Shown here: in pieces, positions 44,903-55,098 of the stretch
Position numbering within the stretch: the first letter of the stretch is position 1
Layout: each line of letters starts with the position of its first letter
From: Adiantum capillus-veneris
Taxonomy: Eukaryota > Streptophyta > Polypodiopsida > Polypodiales > Pteridaceae
Length of the DNA stretch: 64,000 bases
NCBI GenBank assembly: GCA_014529385.2
Contig: CM043959.1
Span: 6,916,026 to 6,980,025, forward strand
Reading direction: 5' to 3'
The notes under the pieces: model-generated
Told to the model about the DNA's origin: nothing
What the model saw: only the letters and a program-made list of their open reading frames with translations
Database searches by the model: none
Program-made: the position numbers and the translations under genes

Positions 44903-45393
44903 TGTCACAAACTGGTGACGTGGCTGTCTTGTACACACACAGATACCCTCCCTTGGCTGGTTGAAATGCTGATCCGGCTGCAAATTCTGACACGTGGCAA
45001 AGCGTACGGACACCTCTTCATGTTGCGCCGGGACACCTCTTCATGTTGCGGCGCAAAACGGGGGATTACATGGGGGGGCAGTTTTTTTATTGGCATCTTT
45101 TGGGGCTTTGCTTTTGGTATCCCTTGTAACTCTTTATAGGTGTGGTTTGGGCTCCCACTTCTCATAGCATTCGGACACAGAGTCTGAGAGTGAGACCCAA
45201 CCACTCCCTTGTACTTTGGCAACAGATTTAATATAAAAGAAATACCGAAAGGGGTGCCAATCTTTGGGGCCAATTATATCTCTTGGCACGGAACTCCGCC
45301 GGGCCGGTGTCAAATCAGATTGTAAACTGTTTTGAAGTGAATTCCTGTCGTGTCGTGGTAGATTCTTCACTTGGAGTTTCCAAGTCTGTTATA
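44903..45393 (+). mobile_element. Element D1: 5' LTR (491 bp)
   Basis: It starts TGTCACAAACTGGTGACGTGG and ends CCAAGTCTGTTATA. It aligns along its length with the D2 LTR at 49380-49907, including ATAAAA.GAAATACCGAAAGGGG and GGCACGGAACTCCGCCGGGCC. The terminal CA is mutated to TA. Confidence 0.85.
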
Positions 45394-45394
45394 G

Positions 45395-45406
45395 TGGTAT
45401 CAGAGC
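45395..45406 (+). promoter_or_regulatory. D1 primer binding site, tRNA-iMet type
   Basis: TGGTATCAGAGC, one base after the LTR, followed by leader sequence similar to that of D2. Confidence 0.9.
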
Positions 45407-46050
45407 ACATAAAGATTCTTACTCTACGAAGGATCCGATCCTTTTTACAGTGCACGCAGCTTTTGAGAAAGAATCTCCGTGTCTCGACCCCGAACTTATT
45501 AGCCAATCCCACCCTTCATACATCGCGCATCGGGCGGGCTCCCGTCTTCATCACTCTGTCTTACATGGCATAAAGCCATTAAAAATCTCAGATTAGTAAT
45601 TACACATGGGTTCTGGTGAAGAATCTGACAGAGATGACACCTCTCAGTGGGAAGGCAAAGAAAAGTTGAAGATCCGACGCAAGAACTGAAGAAAAGAAAG
45701 AAGATTTGGGCAAAAAAAAAATCGGACAAGTTTGCCAGAAAAAGAGTACAAACGTCAACTGCAGATTGGCATATGTGTAAACAGATTGATTAAGTTCTAC
45801 AGGAACCTGAGATTGGTAATTCACCTGAAGAATTACTCGATTGATACGATTTACTCGAGATGGCGTGTGGCCATTGCTTTTACTCTCAGAAAGGGAGTAA
45901 AGTCGAAAAGACAGACGAGTGCAGAAAAGCAGAACCTGTACTCGCAGAAAGACATGGACAAGCAAAGCTTCAGAAAGGGCAAGAAAAAGGCAAAGAAGCC
46001 TAGCTTTCGCCAGTTTTTGACAGTTCTACCGTGTAAGGTGGAGCGGAATG
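45407..46050 (+). pseudogene. Element D1: decayed gag start
   Basis: It matches the N-terminal third of D2's gag. The clearest block is the basic KGKKKAKKPSFRQFLTVL (about 45980-46030), corresponding to KGKRKAKKAKSRLEIDSS in D2. Frames are broken throughout. Homology to D2 ends near 46040, at the edge of the LTR-like region that continues to 47210. Confidence 0.65.
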
Positions 46051-46550
46051 AATGTTGTATTTTCTCAAGATTAGTGATCTTTATCGCTCAAGGTTCCTTT
46101 TAGTTCTTAGGGAAGGAGAGAGCCTTCCGTCTTTATGGAGAGTGCTATGATCACGAACAAAGTGAGTGGATATTGTGCGTGCAAGTGAATGAGACTGAGA
46201 GAAGGAGAGAGAAGAGATACGACACCCGTGAGGTTGTAAAACCCTCCTCCGAAGGCCCCTCTCGTCGGCGAGAGTGGTCTACTTTGATTGCACAAAGGTG
46301 TACAATGCGTATGCAATGGGCTGATGCAATGGGACTATGCCGATGACGACGACTTAGGCTGAAATCTGTGATCTTTATTGGCTGAATTTCATGGCTATTT
46401 CTTTGGCTGAAAATGACTATTTACTATTGTCCTTATGGTTGAAAATGAACGGCTTTGTCGGGGTTCATGCTGAAGATGAAAACGCTAAACTGTTCCACTG
46501 CTGAAAACGCTGATATAGCAAGTCTATCAATGCTGAAAAAAACGTTGGAA
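46051..46550. repeat. Region with a degenerate GCTGAAA motif
   Basis: From about 46358 the octamer-like GCTGAAAA/GCTGAAAT recurs about eight times and continues into the LTR segment after 46551. This hints that the LTR of element E really extends leftwards beyond 46551. There is no coding frame. Confidence 0.5.
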
Positions 46551-47210
46551 TGGCAGTGCTTTCCATGCTAGAAAAATGATGAAATGCTGAGGTTTTGCAA
46601 TCCCAAAATGCTGGGCCTTAGGGCCGAAATCGTTGAAGATTTGCTGGTAAGGCTAGCGTTAGTAAAAGGCTACGACTGCTGCCAGTAGATGGTAAAAACG
46701 CCAGGCAATGGAGGACTTGGAGGGCGATGGCTGGATATGGGAAAACGCCAAGGGAAGGCGGAGGTTGGCCTAGGGCTTGGAAATGCTAGGGATGCTGAGG
46801 GGGGTACTGCTGAGAAGTTGCCTGTTGAGCGGAAGCTCCTGCTGCCTCTTCTGCCAAAAAGTGCTAACTTGGGTTTGCTTATATATTAACTTAGCAAAAT
46901 TGCCCTACCTACTTTTGTTGGAAAGTCACTTAAAAATAATAAGTGAAAATAACCAAAAATAGAAAAATAGGCTAAATGCAATGGAAAAATCCCCTGATTG
47001 AATCTGATGGATTATGAAGGGAATACTGATGATCATGCTGTGTCAAACCGGAGAATATGCATCTATGCTAAGTGGTTGGGCATGCACGGTCTATAAATAG
47101 ACTCACAAAAGTGCCAGATCATTGCTAATCTAAACTGACTTGACTGACGGGAACCCTGCTATGGTGTAGCTTGTCCATGGACACATAGGGTTGGGATGTG
47201 TCATGTGACA
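46551..47210 (-). mobile_element. Element E: LTR segment (660 bp), source type of the array LTR
   Basis: It is bounded by TGGCAGTGC and TCATGTGACA on the plus strand (TG..CA). On the minus strand it starts TGTCACATGACACATCCC right after a purine tract and the end of E's coding region, so it is E's 3' LTR. The same segment recurs in every unit of the array at 53.2-64 kb, in the same orientation. A plus-strand TATAAATA at 47091-47098 is close to symmetrical and does not settle direction. The true left end may lie beyond 46551. Confidence 0.7.
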
Positions 47211-47466
47211 TTCCCTCCTTTCAAAGTGAGGTACTGGTACCGAACTGTATGGCGTCGAGGGAGATCGCCAACAACATTCGGAATCGTGGAAGGGATTCTT
47301 CACTGGCCCACTCTGCTGTGTGGGTCGAGCGGTACTTGAACTTCATAAAGGTCTGCAACGCTTGCTTCTTTGGGCCGCGCTGAAAGTGACACAAAGTCGT
47401 TTGAATCTCCTTTCTTGCGTCAACTTCGTCTAGAGATCTGCTTCTTTCGTCTTCAAGAATCTCCAT
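47211..47466 (-). pseudogene. Element E: polypurine tract and chromodomain-like C terminus
   Basis: Minus-strand AAAGGAGGGAA (47211-47221) is a textbook polypurine tract beside the LTR. The 81-codon frame upstream contains QTFMKFKYRSTHTAEWASEE, which resembles the aromatic beta strands and Trp-containing end of a chromodomain, and SLPRF. Together they show that E is a minus-strand gypsy element ending here. Confidence 0.6.
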
Positions 47467-48453
47467 GGCTAAAAATTCCTGAAACTATGTCCAACACAAA
47501 ACCATGAACATACCCATTCCATGTAAAGTGAAGGAAAAAATCTTGTCTTCTCTAAAGACTGTGTATGCAATGTAGATGAACCTTGAGACGGAGTGACAAC
47601 CCGTTCACCAAACATATGCAAACAATGAGATCGAATCTTTTCTATTTGATCGAAATCAATCAACGGTGGCAAATCACAATGGAAATGCCCATGCTTGGTG
47701 CTGATACTATCATGTGCTCTTTCGGAAACTGTGTCATGCCAAGGAAGAGACATGGAATGTAACTTCGTGACTGGAATGTGACTTCCTGACATACAAACTT
47801 TGCAGCTTTTCATGATCAATTCGCATACATTCGTGCTCATCCATGAGATAAACGTGCTCAACATACAATATGTCATGCCTAGGAAAAGGGATCACATAAC
47901 GATGCTGACTAAAATACAGGAAACCTTCACGAATGAAACACTCGAACAATGCGTGCGTATCAATCATGCGAACACACAATACTTCCTGTGAGGGTTCTTT
48001 GGACCAAGGCTCGAGAGCCAAGATCGGTTCGTCCTGGATGATCGAATCGTCCTGTGGGGGTTCTTTGGACCTCGACTCAAAAGCCAAGATTAGATCTTCA
48101 TGACTGCTCGAATCTACAACGAGGTTAGCTTCGCTAGAAAAAGCATCCACTAACACATCATCCTTGTGAACAATCAAATCTTCTTCATGCAACTCATCCT
48201 GCTTGTGAGAAATTATATCTTGATCATGCTTGTCATTGTCATCCAAATCATCATGCTTCTCATAATCATGCAAATCCTGTGTGTCATGCTGTGGAGAAAA
48301 AGAGATTGAGAGAATCTCCTTATCTTGAATCCTTTCAACCTTGTCTTGCATATTAGCAATGAGAGATGGAGAAGGAGCAATGTCCTCTCCATGAATGACA
48401 ATAGGAGAATCACTGTCGGCATTGAGAGTTTTAGTGTTAGCCGCAAATTTCAC
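47467..48453 (-). CDS. Element E: acidic ORF of unknown function in place of RT
   Basis: A 239-codon frame (48453-47734) begins directly at the protease end, four bases overlapping in another frame. It is rich in Asp, His, Glu and Ser, with a repeated SKEP.Q(D/E) pattern (RSKEPPQDDSIIQDEPILALE). A less acidic block follows (FECFIREGFLYFSQHRYVIPFP, HVYLMDEHECMRIDHEKL). A second frame (47876-47469) overlaps its end. No RT, RNase H or integrase motif is present anywhere between the protease and the chromodomain-like end. I recognise no family. The element therefore looks non-autonomous. Confidence 0.5.
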
Positions 48454-48812
48454 ACAAAAGCGTCATTATCACGAAACCATCGAATCCCCAAAATCATATC
48501 ACATCCTGAGAGAGGAGAAACAATAAATCTTCTAGTGAAGGCAGTCTGTTGAATTGCAAACAACACATCAAGGCACTCCTCCGTGATGAGAGCGTCCATA
48601 CCAGGACGAAAGCCAGAGACCTCGATAGGAGATCTCGGACTAACTTCGAGGCGGGCTCTCTCAACAAGAGAGGAACTGATCATATCATGCATACTACCTG
48701 GGTCAAACAATATGACAAAACGGTGCCCTGACGTATGACCATAACATTTAATGAGAGAATCATCAATGGGAGGGTCCTGAGAAACTTTGGACACAATCGT
48801 GTTATCATTCAT
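48450..48812 (-). CDS. Element E: retropepsin-like aspartic protease
   Basis: The 120-codon frame holds FVILFDPGSMHDMIS (active site, DPG), a flap region and FIVSPLSGCDMILGIRWF, the second conserved block, typical of plant gypsy proteases. It would process the gag polyprotein. A change of frame after DNDAF probably once joined it to the acidic ORF. Confidence 0.75.
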   Translation of the reverse strand: MNDNTIVSKVSQDPPIDDSLIKCYGHTSGHRFVILFDPGSMHDMISSSLVERARLEVSPRSPIEVSGFRPGMDALITEECLDVLFAIQQTAFTRRFIVSPLSGCDMILGIRWFRDNDAFV

Positions 48813-49379
48813 TGCATTGAAAGATGTAGTGGGTTCTTTAGATTCATTCGATTCAAGCTTAGGACATTATCTTTTTATGTGACCCTTAATGTGACAATGA
48901 AAACAACAACCTTCCTTAGAATAAGTGCTTTGTTCTTCCGACGTGATGTATCCGCCTACAATTCCTTGTGCTACCTTTTCATATGGAGTAAGCTTAGGTT
49001 TAGCAGTTGTGTTAGCCTTACCCTTAGATTCATTGGAAGAATTCTTTGATGAGAGACTGTTGGAAGATTGGTTAGAAGGGTTACCGTTCTTACCGTTTGG
49101 AGGGTTCTGAGAAGTCTACGAGGTACTTGTGGAAGTCTTGTTCTCCTTAGGCTTTCCCTTTTTGTGCTTCATCTCTTGTGCGAGAGCAATCGCTATCGCC
49201 TTGTTGAGATCGATTGGATCTAAGACTTCTACATCGAACTTGATATAGTCGTCTAATCCAAAAAGGAATGCCTCTTTGCGTTCATCATCCGACATGCGTA
49301 ATTGGATACCTAGCTGCAAAACACGATTAGAAAAAGACATAACCGACATACCTTTTTTCTTGAGAGAGCGCTAATCATC
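48813..49379 (-). pseudogene. Element E: gag C-terminal part with zinc knuckle, cut by D2
   Basis: The frame at 49349-49116 carries RMSDDERKEAFLFGLDDYIKFDVE, a gag capsid C-terminal block. Near 48900-48860 a CX2CX4HX4C knuckle (CFHCHIKGHIKR then stop then C) is interrupted by one TAA. The gag is lost at 49379, exactly where the D2 LTR begins. Confidence 0.65.
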
Positions 49380-49907
49380 TGTCACAAAGTGATGACGTGG
49401 CGGATAGCAGAAACCCTAATTTCTGCCAGAAACCCTAAAATTCCTGCAAACCCTAATTTTTGCCAGAAATCCTAATTTCTAGAAATCGTGGAGGTTGAAA
49501 AAATGATGAGCGACGCGAATTTCGCTTTTGAACAGAATGCTTTTTTTTAACAAAAAAAAGGAGAACTTGAGAGAGAAGAGCTTTTGAGCTCTTATGCTTT
49601 TTATTTTAAAAGCTTTTGGGGCTCTGCTTTTGGGCATCCCTTGTACCTTTAAATATGTGGAGAGGGCTTCACTTCTTAGAGCATCTGGATGCAGAGTCTA
49701 AGAGTGAAACCCTAGCCACACTCTTGTACTTGGATCTGATTAATATAAAAAGAAATACCGAAAGGGGCGCCAGTATTTGGGGCCAATATCTCTAGGCACG
49801 GAACTCCGCCGGGCCAGTGCAAATATTGTGATCTGTGAATTGTTTTGAAGTGGTTATTTGGTGTTGTCGCGGTTGATTCTTGACTTGGAGTGTCCAAGTC
49901 TGTTACA
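49380..49907 (+). mobile_element. Element D2: 5' LTR (528 bp)
   Basis: It starts TGTCACAAAGTGATGACGTGG and ends GTCCAAGTCTGTTACA, giving TG..CA, followed after one base by the primer binding site TGGTATCAGAG at 49909. It is inserted in the gag of element E. The matching 3' LTR is not seen, because D2 breaks off at 53187. Confidence 0.88.
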
Positions 49908-49980
49908 GTGGTATCAGAGTACGGTCGATTTCTCTTCTACGAGAAATCCGATCCCCGATTTTTTTTTTCCGCGGCACCTA

Positions 49981-51545
49981 TGGCTTCAGGCAATGATCAG
50001 TCGACTCCCTCTGCATCTGGAGGTGCAGGCTGGGATCACGACGAAGATTCAGACAGAGAGTATAGCCCGCCTCGGCCTACTCAGGCGGAGCAAAGAGAGA
50101 TGGAGCGTCGTCAATTGATTGGCGATGCAACAAAGATGATGCTCAATTTTGCCAAGGACCTGAAGATGGCAAAATATATGAACCAGACCTCTTTGGAAGA
50201 GGTACAGACGGAGTGGCAAAGAATCACAACACTACTCCCGAAACCCGAGAGAACCTTCTGCCTCCAAGAAATATATGGAGAAGGAACTGGAGAACGTGGT
50301 TGATGCACGGATTGCTCAACATTTCGACGTGCAAAAGAAAGGAAAAAATCACGACAAAAAGCAGAATAAAGGCACTAACTTCCCGGGATATTTGGTTGTC
50401 GGTCGACATTTGACAAGGCAAAGAAATTGAAGAAGTGTGTCAAGTTTGAAGACCTACCCAGTTCTTCTTCTTCTTCTTCTGACAGTTCTTCTAGCTCTTC
50501 AGACTCGAGCGAAGAAGACAGGAAAAGTAAAAAGCGAAGCAAGAAGCAACGCTTCGGAAAGGGCAAGAGAAAGGCAAAGAAGGCTAAATCTCGCCTAGAG
50601 ATTGACAGTTCTACTGAGGACTCGTCTACAGACAGCTCATATTCCAATGACGAAAACTTTTATGCGAACAAGAAGAATTTTTACAAAGCCAACCAGTATG
50701 ACTTTCTTGAAGATAAAAGCAAGAAAGTCCGAGAGTTTAAGGAAGGAGGCCACTCGATCAAGTTTGATACTTTCTCAGGATACTCAGATACTTCGAAGGC
50801 TTTGTCTTTTATACAGCAGTTTGACATCGTTTTCGCGGGAGGACGCTATTCAGAGCACTCCAAGATTCAGAGAGCTACCTCTTACTTTAAGGGGAATGCT
50901 CGTACTTGGTGGTCCACTCTTTTTTTAAACAAGACTGCGCTAGTTAAATGGCTGAAATTTAAGAAGCTTTTTATTTCCTCTTGGTTGACGCAAGAATATG
51001 AACGAGATGTACGAGCTGCTTGGAACCAATCTTCGGATGACCAAGAAAGATACAATCAATGCTTATTGTGAAAGATTCTGGAGCTCTTTTCTACCCGCTT
51101 TTTCATTCAAGAAGATCTCATTCAGAGAACAGATTGAGCGGTTTACCTTGGGTCTACCTACAGAGATCCGAGATCACTGCTTGGAACAGAAGTCATCTTC
51201 TATTTAGGAGTTGATGAGTCATGCGAAGCGGGGCTTTGCCATTCACTCTGGCAGTCTGACCTACCCCACAGATGAGGCCATGACAAAGACCCGAACAGAA
51301 TTCTCGGAATGAAAGTAGAAAGAAAAAGAGCAACCCAGAGAAAAAGGATGCACGAACCAAGCTTACTCCTGTGGAGAGATCTCCCTTCATCAGAGAGGGG
51401 AAGTGATTTGGATGCGGGGAACATGGACATATCTCCGCAAAGTGCCCTAAAAAGGCACAGAAAGAACAGAATGATAAAGACGACGACATGCCTGAGAGTT
51501 TGAGAGCAGCTGAGGAATATGGCAGAAAAGGCAGATAGAAAAGCA
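49981..51545 (+). pseudogene. gag: Element D2: gag
   Basis: It starts at ATG 49980/49981 (MASGNDQSTPSASGG). Frames at 49890-50303, 50427-51071 and 50998-51207 follow each other through small shifts. Blocks: a Ser-rich/Lys-rich linker, FKEGGHSIKFDTFSGY, ALSFIQQFDIVFAGG, YFKGNARTWWSTL and FTLGLPTEIRDHCLEQK. The zinc knuckle near 51390-51430 reads FGCGEHGHISAKC, but its first Cys codon is TGA. This is the parent type of the gag fragment amplified in the downstream array. Confidence 0.82.
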
Positions 51546-52044
51546 GAATTGGTACCACATGGCATGGCACCTGCACCGAATCTAATGAATGAAAGTACAA
51601 ACTTTGTCGCTTTTGGGGCAAAGAGAAGGATCAGGAAGCTCTTTTGAAGGAGCCAAGGCCAACTTCTTTTCACTTGGAATTGGCGGCTCAATTTGGAATT
51701 ACGCCCGACAGACTGACGCCACAGGCGGAGGTAGTTCGACTGGCACCCGGATGGGATGTTTCCATTACACTGAGCATTGGAAAACTTCGTTTGCAATGAC
51801 AGGGGTGTTCAGAGCACGTGAGTGACGTTCTACTCAAGATCCCTCGGTACCACAAGAACTATGCCGTGGTTGACTACCGGGCCGAGAAAGCAACTTTGAT
51901 AAATGAAGGGCTTAGAGATTGTACTTGATGAACTTCAGTTTCTTACTCATTCTTTTGGGAGAGAACTGAATGATGGATAAAGGTTGAATATGTTTTGACC
52001 TGATCAAAAGAACGCCAGGATTTTTTTCTCCACACTCATGCCGA
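51546..52044 (+). pseudogene. Element D2: protease region, heavily decayed
   Basis: Only scattered matches remain (FVAFGAK, LDELQFLTHSFGRELNDG), with many stops. The second block is the last D-type sequence present in the array units before their LTR segment begins. Confidence 0.5.
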
Positions 52045-52560
52045 TTGCTTTTTAGAGGGTTTGAAGATCAAACCATTGATCTGATACCTAGAAGCACGCC
52101 ACCGAATCGGCCACCTTACTGTGTGAGCCGAGTACAGAATGAAAAGATTATGAACGCAGTGAAAGACCTCTTGGAAAAGGGTCTTGTCCAGCCTAGTACT
52201 TCACCGTATTGCTCTCCAGTGTTGTTGGTTTTGAAGAAAGAAGGATCTTGGAGAATGTGCATCGATTATAGCTCTCTCAACAAAATCACCATCAAGAACA
52301 GATTTCTGATTCCTAGGATCGATGATATACTTGACAGGTTACAGGGATCCTTGTGCTTTAGCAGGATTGACTTGAAGAGTGGATATCATCATATCAGGAT
52401 AGCGCCAGGAGATTTCTACAAGACAGCTTTTCGGACGACTTTTGGGTTTACAGGGTATTTGTTGGCACTTTCTTTGACGACATCATTGTTTTCTCCAAGA
52501 ATGAGGCAGAACACAGAGATCATCTGCTTCAAGTCTTTCAGGAATTATGAGATCACACAT
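52045..52560 (+). pseudogene. pol: Element D2: reverse transcriptase
   Basis: RT blocks: GLVQPSTSPYCSPVLLVLKK, RMCIDYSSLNKITIKNRFLIPR, LCFSRIDLKSGYHHIRIAPG and TAFRTTFGF. The segment that should follow (the [12 protein letters not shown] region) is missing. The catalytic FFDDIIVFS is present at about 52470-52500 but out of frame with the preceding part. It is an internally deleted, non-functional RT. Confidence 0.8.
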
Positions 52561-53187
52561 TAGTGATTAATGCAATGAAAAGTGAATTTTTCCTACCAGA
52601 GATACACTTTTTGGGACACATTGTGTCAGCAGCAGCAGGAGTGCAAATGGACCCGGCCAAGATAGAGACTCCGTGATTGGCCCGATTTGAGGAATGTCCA
52701 TGAAGTTAGAAGCTTCTTGGGACTGTGTTCGTACTACAGGCGGTTCATACTTTGCAGAGGTTGCTTCCCCTTTGCATACCTTGACACAGAAAGGAGTACC
52801 TTTTTCGTGGGGACCCACAAAAGTGACTGCCTTTCGGAGATTGAAAGAGAAATTGACTACGGGATCTATTTTGACTTTGCGGGACTTGCAGAAGTCATTT
52901 GAAGTATATTGTGATGCTTGTGGTCGTAGTTTGGGTGCGGTCTTGATGCAAGAAGGCCATGTCACAGCTTACGAGAGCCGTTTGTTCTCTAGGCCGGAGA
53001 TGACAGCACAGATCTATGAGAAAGAGCTTTTGGCGGTTATCCATGCTCTTACTCAGTGGCGGCATTACCTACTCGGAGCCGATTTTACTGTCTCTACAGA
53101 CCATCAGAGTTTGCGCTACTGCGGTGGACGAACATCTTGTCACAGTTCCACTTCCAGATTGTCCATGTGCACGGACAAAAGAACCCT
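52561..53187 (+). pseudogene. Element D2: RT connection and RNase H, truncated
   Basis: LGHIVSAAAGVQMDP-like and LGLCSYYRRFI-like blocks, then the RNase H blocks FEVYCDACGRSLGAVLMQEG, YEKELLAVIHALTQW and FTVSTDHQSLR. It stops at 53187, after VHGQK-equivalent sequence, and joins directly to an E-type LTR fragment. The integrase is absent. Confidence 0.78.
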
Positions 53188-53491
53188 ACCTACTTTTGTT
53201 GGAAAGTCACTTAAAAATAATAAGTGAAAATAACCAAAAATAGAAAAATAGACTAAATGCACTGGAAAAATCCCCTGTCTGAATCTGATGGATTCTGAAG
53301 GGAATACTAATGATCATGCTATGTGCAACCGGAGGATATGCATCTATGCTAAGTGACTGGGCATGCATGGTCTACGAATAGACTCACAAAAGTGCCAGAT
53401 CACTGCTAATCTAAACTGACTTGACTGACGGGAACCTTGCTATGGTGTAGCTTGTCCACGGACACATAGGGTTGGGATGTGTCACGTGACA
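53188..53491 (+). repeat. Array left edge: partial LTR segment
   Basis: The last ~304 bp of the E-type LTR segment (from CCCTACCTACTTTTGTTGG), directly fused to D2's RNase H. It is more diverged from the other array copies than they are from one another, as expected for an edge unit. Confidence 0.85.
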
Positions 53492-55098
53492 TATTGAGAA
53501 CTCATCGTCAAATACTTCGGACTCCGAAGATCACATGTTTTATATAAAGAAGAAACATTTTTTTTAAAGCCAACCAATATGACTTCCTCGAAGATAAAAG
53601 CAAGAAGGTCAAAGAATGTAAAGAAGGTGGACAATCGATTTGAATCCTTTTCTGGGTTCCGTGATGCTCAAACATGGTGGTTCACTCTTCTATTGAGAAA
53701 GGAAGCTCCGGTTAAATGGTTGAAAGGCTTTTTTATTTCTTCTTAACGGACTCGTTAGTACGAACGAGATATACGAACTGCTTGGAATCATCTTAAGATG
53801 ACTAAGGGAGATTCTTTGGACGCTTATTGCGAGAGATTGTGGAACTCTTATGCTACTAGCCTCTTCATTTATGAAAGTCTTGTTTAAGGAACAGATTGAG
53901 AGGTTTTGTTGCGGACTTCCTACAGAGATTCGAGACTACTGCTTGGAACAGAAGGTGAATTCTTTTGACGAATTGATGGGTCATGTGAAGCGGGGTTTTT
54001 GCGATACATTCGAAAAATTTGACTTATTCCACTGATGAGATCTTGACTCAGAGAACCCAACAGACCTCTCACAATGGAAGTAGAAAGAGAAAGAACAAAA
54101 AGAATGATACACGCTCCCGACAGACTCTTAGAGAAAGGGTTATCTATCTCAAAGAGGGGAAGCGTTTTGGATGGGGAGAACATGGGTACATCTCCGCAAA
54201 GTGCCCCAAAAAGGCACAGCAAGAACAAACTGCAGACAGGTCAAAGAGTTCTAGAGCAGCAGAGGAATGTGGCAGAAAAGGCAGATGAAAATAGAATTGG
54301 TACCACATTGTGTGGGATCTGAATCGAATCAGATGAACGTAAGTACAAACTTTGCCGCACCTATACTTGATAAAATTCAGCTTCTTTCCTCGATTTTCTG
54401 GAGAGAACGGAATGATGATTGAAGGTGGAATATATTTTGGCAGTGCTTTCCATGCTAGAAAAATGTTGAAATGCTGAGGTTCTGTGATCCCAAAACGTTG
54501 GGCCTTAGGGCTGAAATCGCTGAAGATTTGCTGGTAAGGCTAGCGTTAGTGAAAGGCTACGACTGCTTCCAGTAGATGGTAAAAACGCCAGGCAATGGAG
54601 GACTTGGATGGCGATGGCTGGATATGGGAAAACGCCGGAGGTTGGCATAGGACTTGGAAACGCTAGGGGTGCTGAGGGGGCGGGGGGGGGGTACTGCCGA
54701 GAAGTTGCCTGTTGAGCGGGAAGCTCCTGCTGCCTCTTCTGCCAGAAAGTGCTAACTTGGGTTTTCTTATATATTAACTTAGCAAAATTGCCCTACCTAC
54801 TTTTGTTGGAAAGTCACTTAAAAATAATAAGTGAAAATAACCAAAAATACGAAAATAGGCTAAATGCACTGGAAAAATCCCCTGACTGAATCTGATGGAT
54901 TCTGAAGGGAATACTAATGATCATGCTATGTGCAACCAGAGGATATGCATCTATGCTAAGTGACTGGGCATGCATGGTCTACAAATAGACTCACAAAAGT
55001 GCCAGATCATTGTTAATCTAAACTGACTTGGCTGACGGGAACCCTGCTATGGTGTAGCTTGTCCACAGACACACAGGGTTGGGATGTGTCACGTGACA
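53492..55098 (+). repeat. Tandem array unit 1 (1,607 bp)
   Basis: D-type gag fragment 53492-54437, then LTR segment 54438-55098. The G run is interrupted (5 G, C, 10 G). Diagnostic variants: GAAAATAGAATTGG, CTTGATAAAATTC, AAAAATGTTGAAATG, AGTAGATGG and GACTCGTTAG. The first ~370 bp is more diverged than in other units. The gag frames are broken and the zinc knuckle is destroyed. Confidence 0.9.

Noticed and set aside
47086-47100. TATAAATA taken as proof that the E-type LTR is transcribed on the plus strand
   Set aside because: The motif is nearly symmetrical, and the polypurine tract and chromodomain-like frame beside it indicate a minus-strand element. In array units the box is mutated.
51193-51796. 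Minus-strand frames of 142 and 198 codons over D2 gag
   Set aside because: They are shadows of the plus-strand gag and zinc-knuckle region.
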